A stretch of 64,000 bases of DNA from Bradyrhizobium sp. OK095. Its GTDB lineage: Bacteria; Pseudomonadota; Alphaproteobacteria; Rhizobiales; Xanthobacteraceae. Position numbers and translations under genes: made by a program. Positions 38,632-49,561 of the stretch are shown here, in pieces (position 1 is the first letter of the stretch; every line of letters begins with the position of its first letter). The stretch is taken from contig NZ_FOBX01000003.1 of NCBI RefSeq assembly GCF_900109945.1, positions 1-64,000 of the forward strand. The letters are read 5' to 3'. The notes below the pieces were generated by a model, which ran no database searches, was not told where the DNA came from, and saw nothing but the letters and a program-made list of their open reading frames with translations.

Positions 38632-38651
38632 CCTTAAGAGGTGACTTAAGG
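38632..38651. promoter_or_regulatory. Inverted repeat CCTTAAG/CTTAAGG upstream of the histidine kinase
   Basis: CCTTAAG (38632-38638) and CTTAAGG (38645-38651) are perfect 7-bp arms around AGGTGA. They contain two TTAA words spaced by 8 rather than the 7 bases of a CtrA box, so this may be a weak second CtrA-like site or an unrelated operator. Confidence 0.35.
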
Positions 38652-38666
38652 AGCTAAAGAATTACG

Positions 38667-38681
38667 TTAACCCCGCGTTAA
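38667..38681. promoter_or_regulatory. CtrA-type binding site
   Basis: TTAACCCCGCGTTAA is an exact TTAA-N7-TTAA match to the alphaproteobacterial CtrA box. It lies between the antiporter stop and the histidine-kinase start, 103-117 bases upstream of the latter. Confidence 0.6.
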
Positions 38682-38703
38682 TTTTTAGTTCGCGCGGCGC
38701 CTC

Positions 38704-39981
38704 TCAATGCAGCCACGCATGCTGCGCGACATAGACCACGGCGCCCGCCAGATAGCCCGCGAGCGCGGGCACGGCGATGCGGCGGGCGTACCAGAGGAAC
38801 TCGATCCGCTCGAGCCCCATGGCGGCAACGCCGGCGGCCGAGCCGATGATCAGGATCGACCCGCCAGTGCCGGCGCAATAGGCGATGAACTCCCAGAGGA
38901 AGCTGTCCGGCGGATAATGCGCGAGGTCGTACATGCCCATGGTCGCAGCCACCAGCGGCACGTTGTCGATGACCGCGCTGAGCAGCCCGAGCACGACGAC
39001 GATGATGTCCTGGCGGCCGATCATGGCATCCAGCCATCGGGCCACCGTCGAGAGCAGGCCGGCATGTTCGAGACAGGCGACCGCGAGCAGGATGCCGAGG
39101 AAGAACACGACCGAGCCCATGTCGATCCGCGTCAACGCATGCGCCAGCGACAGGGGACTGCGCACATGTTCGTCCTTGTCGCGATGCACGACCTCGCCGA
39201 CCAGCCAGACGACGCCCAGCCCGAGCAGGACGCCCATGAACGGCGGCAGGTGCGTGACCGTCTTGAAGGCGGGTACCGCGACGAGCGTCCCGAGCCCGAG
39301 ATAGAACATCACGTTTCGCTCGAACGGAGCGACGCCCTGCAACCCGTCGTCCTTCTGCGGCGGCGCGATACTCTTGCCTTTGAGCGAAAAGCTGAGGAAC
39401 GCGAGCGGCACCAGCAGATTGACCAGCGAGGGCAGGAACACCGCGCCCATGATCTTCACCGGAGATATCTGTCCGCCGATCCACAGCATGGTCGTGGTGA
39501 CGTCGCCGATCACGGTCCACGCGCCGCCAGCATTCGCAGCGATGACGATGAGCGAGGCGAACAGCAGGCGGTCCTCACGCCGGGCAATCAGCCGCTGGAT
39601 CAGCGAGACCATGACGATGGTGGTCGTCAGATTGTCCAGGATCGAGCTCAGGAAGAACGTCACGAAGCCGATCAGCCAGATCAGCCTGACCTGGCTGGTC
39701 GTGCTGATGCGGGAAGTGATGACCTCGAAGCCGTCATGAGCGTCGATCACCTCGACGATGGTCATCGCGCCGATCAGGAAGAACACGATCTGCGCGGTGG
39801 AGGCGACGGAGTCGTCGAGCTGACGGCCGACCACAGCGTGGTCGCCCGTCGCGAGCGCGTAGACTGTCCAGAGCAGGCCCGCAGCCAACAGCGCAGACGC
39901 GCTCTTGTTGACCCCGATGGGGTGCTCGAGCGCGATGGCCGCGTAGGCCAGAACGAAGATGGCGGCGATCGCGATCAGCAA
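38704..39981 (-). CDS. ArsB/NhaD-family sodium:proton antiporter
   Basis: A protein of about 425 residues with 11-12 membrane segments. NhaD-type landmarks are FFLIGAMTIVEVIDAHDGF, SSILDNLTTTIVMVSL and SAVIDNVPLVAA, where the D-N pairs are the ion-binding positions of the IT superfamily, and GAWTVIGDVTTTML. It exchanges Na+ or Li+ for protons across the inner membrane. No ATG suits the start: a TTG at 39981 opens the first membrane segment and is my choice, with low certainty. The open frame upstream overlaps the dehydrogenase gene. Confidence 0.82.
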   Translation of the reverse strand: MLIAIAAIFVLAYAAIALEHPIGVNKSASALLAAGLLWTVYALATGDHAVVGRQLDDSVASTAQIVFFLIGAMTIVEVIDAHDGFEVITSRISTTSQVRLIWLIGFVTFFLSSILDNLTTTIVMVSLIQRLIARREDRLLFASLIVIAANAGGAWTVIGDVTTTMLWIGGQISPVKIMGAVFLPSLVNLLVPLAFLSFSLKGKSIAPPQKDDGLQGVAPFERNVMFYLGLGTLVAVPAFKTVTHLPPFMGVLLGLGVVWLVGEVVHRDKDEHVRSPLSLAHALTRIDMGSVVFFLGILLAVACLEHAGLLSTVARWLDAMIGRQDIIVVVLGLLSAVIDNVPLVAATMGMYDLAHYPPDSFLWEFIAYCAGTGGSILIIGSAAGVAAMGLERIEFLWYARRIAVPALAGYLAGAVVYVAQHAWLH

Positions 39982-40003
39982 GACAGGTCCGGAACGTTCG
40001 AGA

Positions 40004-40876
40004 TCAGCGATTGAGGCGCGCGAGCAGGCTCGATGTATCCCAGCGCTTGCCGCCCATCTTTTCGACTTCGGCGTAGAACTGGTCGACCAGCGCGGTGACA
40101 GGCAGGTTGGCGCCGTTGCGGCGGGCCTCGGCCAGCGAGATCGAGAGGTCCTTGCGCATCCATTCGACCGCGAAGCCGAAATCGTACTTGTCGTCATTCA
40201 TGGTCTTGTAGCGGTTCTCCATCTGCCAGGATTGCGCAGCGCCCTTGGAGATGGTCTCGATCACGGCGGCGACGTCGAGGCCGCTCTTCTTGGCGAAGTG
40301 GATGCCCTCCGAGAGGCCCTGAACCAGGCCAGCGATGCAGATCTGGTTGACCATCTTGGTCAGCTGCCCCGAGCCGGCGGGCCCGAGCAGTTTGCACATC
40401 CGCGCGTAGGCGCTGTTGATGATCGGCTCGGCGCCGGCATAGGCGCCCTCGGCGCCACCGCACATCACCGTCAGCACGCCGTTCTCGGCGCCGGCCTGAC
40501 CGCCTGATACGGGTGCGTCGATGAACTTGAATCCGGCCTTGGTTGCGGCCGCATCGAGCTCGCGCGCGACTTCGGCCGAGGCGGTGGTGTGGTCGACGAA
40601 GGTCGCGCCCTTCTTCATGCCGGCAAACGCGCCATCAGCACCAATCGTGACCGCGCGAAGATCGTTGTCGTTGCCGACGCAGCACATCACGAAGTCCTGG
40701 CCTTCGGCCGCGGCCTTCGGGGTCGCCGCGGTCTTGCCGCCGAACTTGTCCGCCCATTCCTTCGCCTTGGCCGCAGTACGGTTGTAGACGGTGACCTCAT
40801 GGCCCCCTTTTTTCACGAGGTGTCCGGCCATGGGGAAGCCCATCACGCCGAGACCGAGGAAAGCGATTTTAGCCAT
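40004..40876 (-). CDS. NAD(P)-dependent oxidoreductase, beta-hydroxyacid dehydrogenase family
   Basis: A 290-residue member of the 3-hydroxyisobutyrate/tartronate-semialdehyde/succinic-semialdehyde reductase group. FLGLGVMGFPMAGHL cofactor loop, DAPVSGGQAGAENG substrate loop, and the catalytic Lys in LTKMVNQICIAG. VYNRTAAKAKEW after the second strand suggests NADP(H) because Arg follows Asn. ATG at 40876. It precedes the antiporter gene on the same strand by about 20 bases. Confidence 0.88.
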   Translation of the reverse strand: MAKIAFLGLGVMGFPMAGHLVKKGGHEVTVYNRTAAKAKEWADKFGGKTAATPKAAAEGQDFVMCCVGNDNDLRAVTIGADGAFAGMKKGATFVDHTTASAEVARELDAAATKAGFKFIDAPVSGGQAGAENGVLTVMCGGAEGAYAGAEPIINSAYARMCKLLGPAGSGQLTKMVNQICIAGLVQGLSEGIHFAKKSGLDVAAVIETISKGAAQSWQMENRYKTMNDDKYDFGFAVEWMRKDLSISLAEARRNGANLPVTALVDQFYAEVEKMGGKRWDTSSLLARLNR

Positions 40877-41071
40877 TGTGGTACCTTGTCCGTAGTTTGA
40901 GTTTTACGGTTGTAGCCGGGCGGAGGCGCCCAAGCGGCATTTTTGAGGTTCCGTCTTGAAACGGATCGGGCGCACCATAAACCCTTAAGTGCGGAGGGCA
41001 ACGGCTTCGTTTGGCGGCCTCCCGTGCTAGGATAGCGGACCTTAAGGACTTCAAAACAAGGGAGCGAAAGC

Positions 41072-41509
41072 ATGGGCGGCGTGAGCGTTGGTGTGCTCGA
41101 TCATTTCAACATCCGGACCCGGAATTTGGCCGAGACGGTCCGCTTTTACGAGGACGTGCTGGGCCTGGAAAATGGCGCCCGGCCGAATTTCGCATTCCCC
41201 GGCGCCTGGATGTACAGCGAGGGCAAGCCGGTGGTGCACCTCGTCGATATCTCCCCGACCTCGGAGCCGCAAAAGCCGGATTCCGGCGTTGTCCATCACG
41301 TCGCCTTCGTCAGCCGCGGGTTCGACGGCATGAAGCAGCGGCTGACCTCCAAAGGCATGAAATTCGACTCCCGCCAGGTGCCCGGCGGCGACCTCTGGCA
41401 GATCTTCGTCCACGACCCCAACGGGGTCATGATCGAGCTGAATTACGAGGCGGCCCTGGAGCAGGGGGCGGCGCCCGCCGAGATGGCTGGTGACATTGGC
41501 AGGCAGTAG
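41072..41509 (+). CDS. VOC-family (glyoxalase/bleomycin resistance) protein
   Basis: A 145-residue two-module VOC protein. It starts VLDHFNIRTRNLAETVRFYE, with the first metal His in LDHF, and has HHVAFVSRGFDG and FVHDPNGVMIELNYE, where His and the final Glu complete the metal site. It is divergent from the dehydrogenase gene. Substrate unknown; VOC proteins include isomerases, lyases and dioxygenases. Confidence 0.86.
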   Translation: MGGVSVGVLDHFNIRTRNLAETVRFYEDVLGLENGARPNFAFPGAWMYSEGKPVVHLVDISPTSEPQKPDSGVVHHVAFVSRGFDGMKQRLTSKGMKFDSRQVPGGDLWQIFVHDPNGVMIELNYEAALEQGAAPAEMAGDIGRQ

Positions 41510-41562
41510 CCTTTTGGGTGTTTCCGCTCTAATGGGGCATCTTGAAATCTAGGAGATGCGCT

Positions 41563-43988
<2,426 letters not shown>

Positions 43989-44015
43989 TCTTTCGAAGCG
44001 AAGCAAGACGACGGA

Positions 44016-44052
44016 GCCCGGTCTCGTTCGCGAGGCCGGGCTTTTTGTTTTT
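44016..44052 (+). terminator. Strong intrinsic terminator after the TRAP receptor gene
   Basis: GCCCGGTCTCG (44016-44026) pairs with CGAGGCCGGGC (44031-44041) with one G-T pair around a TTCG tetraloop, followed by TTTTTGTTTTTT. Confidence 0.92.
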
Positions 44053-44382
44053 TGCGGGTGCATTCGCAGGTGCCAAAACAAGAAATGTCGAAAACAACCC
44101 CATGCACAGTAGAAACGGGGTGAGGGCACGTTGCCCGGTGGGTGGGGCTAACGACTTGCCGCGTCGGGGTAAATCGACGGGACGGGGCAATCAGCCGGCA
44201 GAACCCGGCCAGCGCGACGATCTGCGCCTGATGGCGACCGGAACGACATCGTCGTTTGGCGCGCCTCGGCACCCCGCATCGTCATTGCGCTCGCAATGAC
44301 GATGGATGGAGTTGGGCTCAGCCGACCAACAAGGCCGTTTGACTCGTCGGGTAAAACAGGAGCAGAATGCAATAATCGTATA
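44053..44382. other. Intergenic region with repeat-like sequence
   Basis: About 330 bases without a gene. It contains a stretch near 44084-44120 (AAATGTCGAAAACAACCCCA) that I recall as a dispersed repeat in Bradyrhizobium, and the palindrome listed at 44277. It separates the core-like region from the island that starts at 44383. Confidence 0.45.
44277..44304. repeat. Perfect palindromic REP-like element
   Basis: CATCGTCATTGCG (44277-44289) and CGCAATGACGATG (44292-44304) are perfect 13-bp arms around CT. GTCATTGCG...CGCAATGAC is a frequent extragenic palindrome core in Bradyrhizobium-type genomes. Confidence 0.6.
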
Positions 44383-44445
44383 ATCCGAAATTAATCGGCG
44401 CCGATCCCCGGAGGCGCCGATGAGCTTCGATCCCGATGAAGTTCA
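44383..44445 (+). repeat. Left flanking direct repeat, truncated start of a yunG-like gene
   Basis: This stretch aligns with 49562-49625: ATCCGAAATT, then a CGCC-ATCC--GGAG ribosome-site region, then ATGAGCTTCGATCCCGATGA and TTCA, with scattered differences. It encodes MSFDPDEVQ, the same first residues as the YunG-family gene at 49600, then diverges abruptly at 44446. It is therefore the cut 5' end of a second yunG-like gene. Confidence 0.65.
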
Positions 44446-44454
44446 GGAATGTTA

Positions 44455-45375
44455 TCAGGACGAAATGAACTCTGCGTACAGATCGGCGATGCGCTGTGTG
44501 ACCGGACCGGGCTGCCCCCGTCCGATTGTTCTGCCGTCGACCTGAGCCACTGGCGTGATTCCACCCAGGGTACCGGTCACGAATGCTTCCGTCGCATTGT
44601 ACACTTCGGCCAGGGTGAAGTCGTGCTCGCGGACCACACCGCCGTCCCGACCGTAGAGGGAGATCACCTTCTGACGCGTGATGCCTTTGAAGTTGAAGCG
44701 GCCCGTGGAGGTCCACAATTCGCCACCCTTCACGATGAAAAAGTTGGTGGAATTGCAGCTTGCGACAAACCCATGTGGGTCGAGCATGAGCGCCTCATCC
44801 GCGCCAGCGTTGATTGCCTGAATAAGCGCTTGGATGAAGTTGAGCCGGCTATGCGAGTTGAGCCGCAGGTCAAAAACGTCGGGCCCACTGCAGCGAATGG
44901 CTGACGTGAAGAGACTCAAGCCCTTGGTCTTCGATTCCGGCTTAGGTGTCTTGTACTCAGCTACGATCACGATCGTCGGCTGACCCAGCGCAAAGCGCGG
45001 ATCCTGGTTGGGAGTTTTCTTTCGACCGCGGGTAACCATCAGCCGCGCATGCGCACCGTCGGTCATGCCGTTGTTTTTGAACGTTGACCAAATGGCATCA
45101 ACCATTTGATCCCGTGTCAGGCCGATGTCGAGCTCGATTGCACGTGCTCCCTCGTATAGGCGATCCAAATGATCGTTCAGCGCGACAATCTTCCCCTTAA
45201 CCAGGCGAATTCCTTCCCAGACGCCATCGCCAAGGACAAAGCCGGCATCGAAAACCGATACTTTCGCCTCGTCTCTTTTATGAAACTGACCGTTGACGAA
45301 GATCATGACGTTGTCGTTGCGATCATCGTCGATGTAGCCCTGCGAGCTGGTTTTGCTTGAAGTCGATGTTGTCAT
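44455..45375 (-). CDS. Class IV (fold-type IV) aminotransferase-like protein
   Basis: A 306-residue protein of the D-amino-acid/branched-chain aminotransferase fold: VSVFDAGFVLGDGVWEGIR, RLMVTRGR, GADEALMLDPHGFV, and GITRQKVI for the phosphate site. By eye two key residues differ. The segment that normally holds the PLP lysine (K-x-x-N-x-L) reads LRLNSHSRLNF with no lysine, and the Glu that usually contacts the PLP ring nitrogen is Ser in ASCNSTNFF. ATG at 45375 with GGAGG upstream. It ends the island operon, after the ABC genes. Confidence 0.82.
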   Translation of the reverse strand: MTTSTSSKTSSQGYIDDDRNDNVMIFVNGQFHKRDEAKVSVFDAGFVLGDGVWEGIRLVKGKIVALNDHLDRLYEGARAIELDIGLTRDQMVDAIWSTFKNNGMTDGAHARLMVTRGRKKTPNQDPRFALGQPTIVIVAEYKTPKPESKTKGLSLFTSAIRCSGPDVFDLRLNSHSRLNFIQALIQAINAGADEALMLDPHGFVASCNSTNFFIVKGGELWTSTGRFNFKGITRQKVISLYGRDGGVVREHDFTLAEVYNATEAFVTGTLGGITPVAQVDGRTIGRGQPGPVTQRIADLYAEFISS

Positions 45376-45409
45376 TCTGGAGGGCCTCCCGGATACTTCC
45401 GCCACGCGC

Positions 45410-46189
45410 CTAGAAGGAAAATTCTGTAAAACGGCTCAGGAAAGCGCGCGTGCGTTCCTGCTTCGGATGCTTCAGCACTTCGTCAGGCGTCCCCACTTCA
45501 TGGAACACGCCATCGGCGAGGAAGATCACCTTTGTCGCGTAGTGATACGCAAATCCGAGTTCGTGAGTGACGAGTAGCATTGTGCGCCCCTCGTCGGCGA
45601 GCGCACGGATCACTCGCAGGACCTCGCCAACAAGCTCCGGATCGAGCGATGACGTTGGTTCGTCGAATAGCAGAATCTCGGGCATCATCGCCAGCGCACG
45701 CGCGATGGCAACGCGCTGCTGCTGCCCACCCGAAAGACGGCCCGGATAGGCATCAACCTTGTCCGCAAGACCGACCTTTTGAAGCTCTTTCAGCGCGCAT
45801 TCACGCGCCTCCTGCTTCTTCATCTTCTTGACCGTCACCAGGCCTTCCATGACATTTTCGAGCACGGTCATGTGCGGGAACAGATTGAACTGCTGGAACA
45901 CCATGCCAACGCGCTCGCGAACGGCACAGAGTTCGCCTTCGGGATAGAGCCTGTCGTCGGGATTGCCCCTGACAGGCCTTCCAAGAGTTTTGCCGTCCAG
46001 TTCTATCGTCCCCGAGGTTGGGCTCTCCATGAAGTTGAGACAGCGCAAGAGCGTACTCTTTCCAGAACCGCTGCCTCCAATGATCGCAATGCGCTCGCCG
46101 GGCTCCACAGCAAAATCGATCCCACGCAGGACGTGCAGGTCACCAAACCGCTTCTGCAAATTCGTCACGCGAAGGATCGTTTCAGACAT
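45410..46189 (-). CDS. Polar amino acid ABC transporter ATP-binding protein (GlnQ/HisP type)
   Basis: An ATPase of 259 residues: GGSGSGKST, LSGGQQQRVAIARAL, ILLFDEPTSSLDPE and the switch His in LVTHELGFAYH. The FNLFPHMTVLENV run is typical of the polar amino acid class. ATG at 46189 with GGAAA upstream; an ATG at 46213 that overlaps the permease stop is an alternative. It serves the two permeases at 46213 and 46889. Confidence 0.92.
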   Translation of the reverse strand: MSETILRVTNLQKRFGDLHVLRGIDFAVEPGERIAIIGGSGSGKSTLLRCLNFMESPTSGTIELDGKTLGRPVRGNPDDRLYPEGELCAVRERVGMVFQQFNLFPHMTVLENVMEGLVTVKKMKKQEARECALKELQKVGLADKVDAYPGRLSGGQQQRVAIARALAMMPEILLFDEPTSSLDPELVGEVLRVIRALADEGRTMLLVTHELGFAYHYATKVIFLADGVFHEVGTPDEVLKHPKQERTRAFLSRFTEFSF

Positions 46190-46212
46190 TGCACCGTTTC
46201 CAGGACTGGTCA

Positions 46213-46878
46213 TCAGCTGTTGCTCGCCATGCGACGCTCAAGCTTCATTGAAAGATAGCTGCCGGGGTAGATCATCAAGAAATAGATCAAGGCGACGGTG
46301 GTGAGGATTTCCAGGGGACGGTAGTACGTCGAGCTGAGCAGCCGGCCCTGATACATGAGCTCGTGAACCGAGAGAACTGAGGCGAGGGACGACATCTTCG
46401 CCACCTCGATGGCGCGGTTCGTAAAGGCCGGGAGCATTCTCTTGAACACTTGCGGCAGTATGACCCTCCGCAACACAGCAGTCGGCCGCATCCCGAGCGC
46501 CTTCGCGCCCTCCCACTGGCCTGCTGCAATCGACTGGATTCCACCGCGAAAAATCTCGGCGGAATAGGCCGAGGTATTGAGGCTCAGTCCCAGGAGAGCG
46601 GCGATAAATGGCGAAAGTTGAACGCCGACGATGATCGGAAACGCATAGAAGAACCAAATGAGCTGGATCAGCACCGGAGTATCGCGGAACAGTTCGATAT
46701 ACAGAAGGCTCGGAACACGTATGAACGGGGTTTTTGAAAGTCTGCACAACGCCAAGAGGAGGCCGAGAGCGAGACCAGCGGCGATGCTCGGCACCCAGAG
46801 CTGTATCGTGACAAGCAATCCTCGAAGGAGCACCGGCAGGCTCTGCAAGATGAGCGCAAAATCGAAATGATAGTTCAT
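46213..46878 (-). CDS. Polar amino acid ABC transporter permease (second)
   Basis: A 221-residue HisM-type permease with about five membrane segments. FRDTPVLIQLIWFFYAFPII and the coupling loop QWEGAKALGMRPTAVLRRVI are hallmarks of the amino-acid class. It starts ten bases after the first permease gene and pairs with it. Confidence 0.9.
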   Translation of the reverse strand: MNYHFDFALILQSLPVLLRGLLVTIQLWVPSIAAGLALGLLLALCRLSKTPFIRVPSLLYIELFRDTPVLIQLIWFFYAFPIIVGVQLSPFIAALLGLSLNTSAYSAEIFRGGIQSIAAGQWEGAKALGMRPTAVLRRVILPQVFKRMLPAFTNRAIEVAKMSSLASVLSVHELMYQGRLLSSTYYRPLEILTTVALIYFLMIYPGSYLSMKLERRMASNS

Positions 46879-46888
46879 GATCGCTGCC

Positions 46889-47557
46889 TCACCGCCGATA
46901 GGCGGTCATGTGAGCTTCGGCGACGCGCGCGAGGGTGCTCGCGAAAACCAGCAGAACGACGTACATCAGTGCGATCGTGGTATAGACCTCGAGCGGACGA
47001 AAGGTCTCGCTGTTGACCAGCATCGCTTGGTACATCAGGTCGGCGTAAGCCAGCGTAGAGGCGAGTGCGGTCGTCTTGGTAAGCTCGAAGGAGCGCTCGA
47101 CAAACGGCGGAAACACTCGCGTCAGGGCTTGTGGTAGGACTACGCGGCGCATGAGCTGCGATTGCTTCATGCCAAGCGCTTTTGCGCCTTCCCACTGCCC
47201 GCGCTCAACGGAAACAATTCCGCCCCGAAACACTTCCGCATAGAAGGCACCCGATTGCGTGGAAAGCGCAAGGATCGCAGCAATGAAAGGATCGAGGCTG
47301 ATATTTGCAATCACGGGAAGCGCATAGAAGAACCAAAAGAAGTGAACGATAGGCGGCGTGTTGCGATAGAACTCGATCAGGATCGTGGCCGGATATGATA
47401 AAGCTCGCTTCGGCGAGAGCTTCAAGAACGCAAGCGCCAATCCGATCACGACGCCAAATACGATCGAGATAACCGCGATCTCGACCGTGTTGATAAGGCC
47501 TTCAACAAGCAGATCTGAACGCGCCAGTACGGGGGCGAAATCCCATAAATAGGTCAT
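46889..47557 (-). CDS. Polar amino acid ABC transporter permease (first)
   Basis: A 222-residue permease that parallels the second copy: EFYRNTPPIVHFFWFFYALP and QWEGAKALGMKQSQLMRRVV. The pair forms a heterodimeric channel. It lies 123 bases after the binding-protein gene, with no terminator seen in the gap. Confidence 0.9.
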   Translation of the reverse strand: MTYLWDFAPVLARSDLLVEGLINTVEIAVISIVFGVVIGLALAFLKLSPKRALSYPATILIEFYRNTPPIVHFFWFFYALPVIANISLDPFIAAILALSTQSGAFYAEVFRGGIVSVERGQWEGAKALGMKQSQLMRRVVLPQALTRVFPPFVERSFELTKTTALASTLAYADLMYQAMLVNSETFRPLEVYTTIALMYVVLLVFASTLARVAEAHMTAYRR

Positions 47558-47680
47558 AGTCCCTTGACCCTCATTCTCTACGGAAGGGCTCTGGCGAGAA
47601 TGCCGACCGAACCCCGTCGCCTTGCAAGACCTGACGAAATACGAGGCGCAGGCGCCGTCTCAACGTCTCTCGAAAGCCGA

Positions 47681-48514
47681 TTACCATGCTTCTTTTATGA
47701 GCCCCGGAATTCCGGTCGCGTCGATGTTCTTCGACTTGAGATAAGTGGCGAACAGCTGGTTGGGGACGCCGGCTTTATAAAGCTCGGCAAACTGAGTGTT
47801 GACCCAGTCTCGGAACGCCGTGCTCTGCTCCTTGCGCAAACCTGCGCTGGTCGCCACCGGAGTAACAGGCTCCGGCAAAATCACCTTGCCGAGCTTGAGC
47901 CGCGCGTACTGCACCACAAGCGCGGGGTGGAATTGGACGACGACATCGACGCGCTTGGCGGCGAAGGCCGCGATCGCCTCATCGTTGTTTGAAAAGCGAC
48001 TGATCGCGGCCGACTTGGCCATGGCGGTCACGTTCTTGTCGAGTGAGGTGCCAAGGGTAACGCCGATGCGAGTGCCCGGCTTGTCGATCGTGGTCCACGA
48101 CGCGAACGGGCCGTTTTCGGGGACCAGCGCGCCCATCGCGTAGTAAAAGAGCGGTGCATCGGGAAAATCGATGGCCTTCCTTCGCTCGTCTGTCGGATCA
48201 AGTACGAACATCAAGTCGATCTGGTTTGCTTGCAGCGCGGCGACGGCATTGGCCCATGTCGTCTCGACAGGCACCATTTCCACGCCAAGATTGGCCGCAA
48301 GCTTCTCGCCCATGGCAACGCCGATCCCGGTCCATTTCTCGGACAGCGGATCTTTGAAGAACCAAGGCTCCGCCGAGGTTACCCCGATACGCAATTGCTT
48401 TCGCGCCTTGACCTGATCCAGTGTCGTAGCGTCCTGTGCGAAGACGGGAATCGAGTCGAAGTTGGCTGCGGCGGCCGTGGCCAGAGCCAGAAAATGTCGC
48501 CTGCTGAAATCCAT
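47681..48514 (-). CDS. Polar amino acid ABC transporter substrate-binding protein (family 3)
   Basis: A 277-residue binding protein with a Tat-type leader (SRRHFLALATAAAA...FAQ). Family 3 landmarks are QLRIGVTSAEPWFFKDP, GIGVAMGEKLAANLGVEMVP and NQIDLMFVLDPTDERR. The second ATG (48514) is spaced correctly from AAAGGAG; the first (48520) is too close. It lies 45 bases after the GntR gene and probably defines the ligand of the island: an amino acid or opine-like compound. Confidence 0.9.
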   Translation of the reverse strand: MDFSRRHFLALATAAAANFDSIPVFAQDATTLDQVKARKQLRIGVTSAEPWFFKDPLSEKWTGIGVAMGEKLAANLGVEMVPVETTWANAVAALQANQIDLMFVLDPTDERRKAIDFPDAPLFYYAMGALVPENGPFASWTTIDKPGTRIGVTLGTSLDKNVTAMAKSAAISRFSNNDEAIAAFAAKRVDVVVQFHPALVVQYARLKLGKVILPEPVTPVATSAGLRKEQSTAFRDWVNTQFAELYKAGVPNQLFATYLKSKNIDATGIPGLIKEAW

Positions 48515-48559
48515 GTTCATTCTCCTTTGAGAGACATTCGGCGGTGACTTTCGATGCCT

Positions 48560-49378
48560 CTATTCGACCGACTTCGACAGTTCGCGAGCGCGGCTTGCTG
48601 CGGCAGCAGTCGTGCCTGCGTCGTTCGCGGCGGAAGGAAGCGACGGCGGTGCGATCGGCTCCTGCACGCGGCTCGCGAGAAAGGCTTCCGTCTGACTCCC
48701 GCCGCGCGCCATATGACCGGTGATTTCCTGTCGGAGGTCCTCAAAGTTATCGCCGAGCGCGGTTCTGACGTAGTCATCGTGGCCGTCACGCCTCGGACCA
48801 CGGATGCCATGCGCCCTGTGATGGGCAGCCCAATACAACTGGAGCCGACCGCGAATGCTTTCCCATGTCTTCAGAAGGATTCGGTGCCCGGCCGCCTCGT
48901 AAACAAAACCGTGCAGCTCTAGCTCGGCCGAGATGCTGGCCGCGTCATCCTGTGCGTCGATGCACTGGGTCAGGGCTTCATGACGACGAACCAGACCGTC
49001 CCGGAACTGGGCATCCCGGCGCGGCCAGATCTGCTCGAATGCGAATATCTCGAGGTTGACGCGTATCGAATAGATCTCGCGAACGTCCTCGACGGAGAGA
49101 TCAACGACGTGAGTCCCGGTGTACGGGACCGTCACGAGTAATCCTTCGTCAATTAGCTGACGCATTGCCTCGCGCAGGGGGCCCCTGCTGACGCCGAACT
49201 GGCTAGCAAGGTTGGCCTCGATAAGCGGAGAGCCTGGCTCCATGTCGCCGCGCAAGATCGCTTGCCGAAGTCCATCGACGATATGCGCCCGGAAGGTGGA
49301 TTTCGGGACACGCGCAAACTGGCTGACGCTGCGCGTGTCTCCCCCACCCAAACGAGCTTCTTTCATACCGCGACCCAT
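48560..49378 (-). CDS. GntR-family transcriptional regulator (FCD subfamily) of the island
   Basis: A 272-residue regulator: winged helix about 25-95 (ASQFGVSRGPLREAMRQL) and FCD domain about 100-230 (AELELHGFVYEAAGH...ITGHMARG). The C-terminal Ala/Pro-rich tail (about 235-272) is longer than usual. It is first in the island operon and its start lies next to a 38-bp imperfect palindrome, so it likely represses itself and the transporter and aminotransferase genes downstream. Confidence 0.88.
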   Translation of the reverse strand: MGRGMKEARLGGGDTRSVSQFARVPKSTFRAHIVDGLRQAILRGDMEPGSPLIEANLASQFGVSRGPLREAMRQLIDEGLLVTVPYTGTHVVDLSVEDVREIYSIRVNLEIFAFEQIWPRRDAQFRDGLVRRHEALTQCIDAQDDAASISAELELHGFVYEAAGHRILLKTWESIRGRLQLYWAAHHRAHGIRGPRRDGHDDYVRTALGDNFEDLRQEITGHMARGGSQTEAFLASRVQEPIAPPSLPSAANDAGTTAAAASRARELSKSVE

Positions 49379-49383
49379 CTTTT

Positions 49384-49421
49384 CAGCAGGTGATCGATTG
49401 TCAACAATCTTTCATCTGCTG
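49384..49421. promoter_or_regulatory. Extended palindromic operator of the island GntR gene
   Basis: The core GATTGTCAACAATC (49396-49409) is a perfect palindrome. It is flanked by TGA/TCA and CAGCAG (49384-49389) / CTGCTG (49416-49421), so 15 of 18 positions in each arm are symmetric. The site is six bases upstream of the GntR start codon. Confidence 0.65.
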
Positions 49422-49561
49422 TTTCTTTCGTCAAGTGGAGGCGCCGTCTATTAATTAGGCGATAGGTCCGTGGTTACGAAAGCCAAGCCGTCTCGTGGTC
49501 ATTATTCTCCGATTGGATTGACGCGTCGCGGAGCGATCGCGTTGCTTGCATCCGTCGCTGC

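Noticed and set aside
38632..38651. Second CtrA box at the CCTTAAG repeat
   Set aside because: The two TTAA words are spaced by 8 rather than 7 bases, so I list it only as an inverted repeat.
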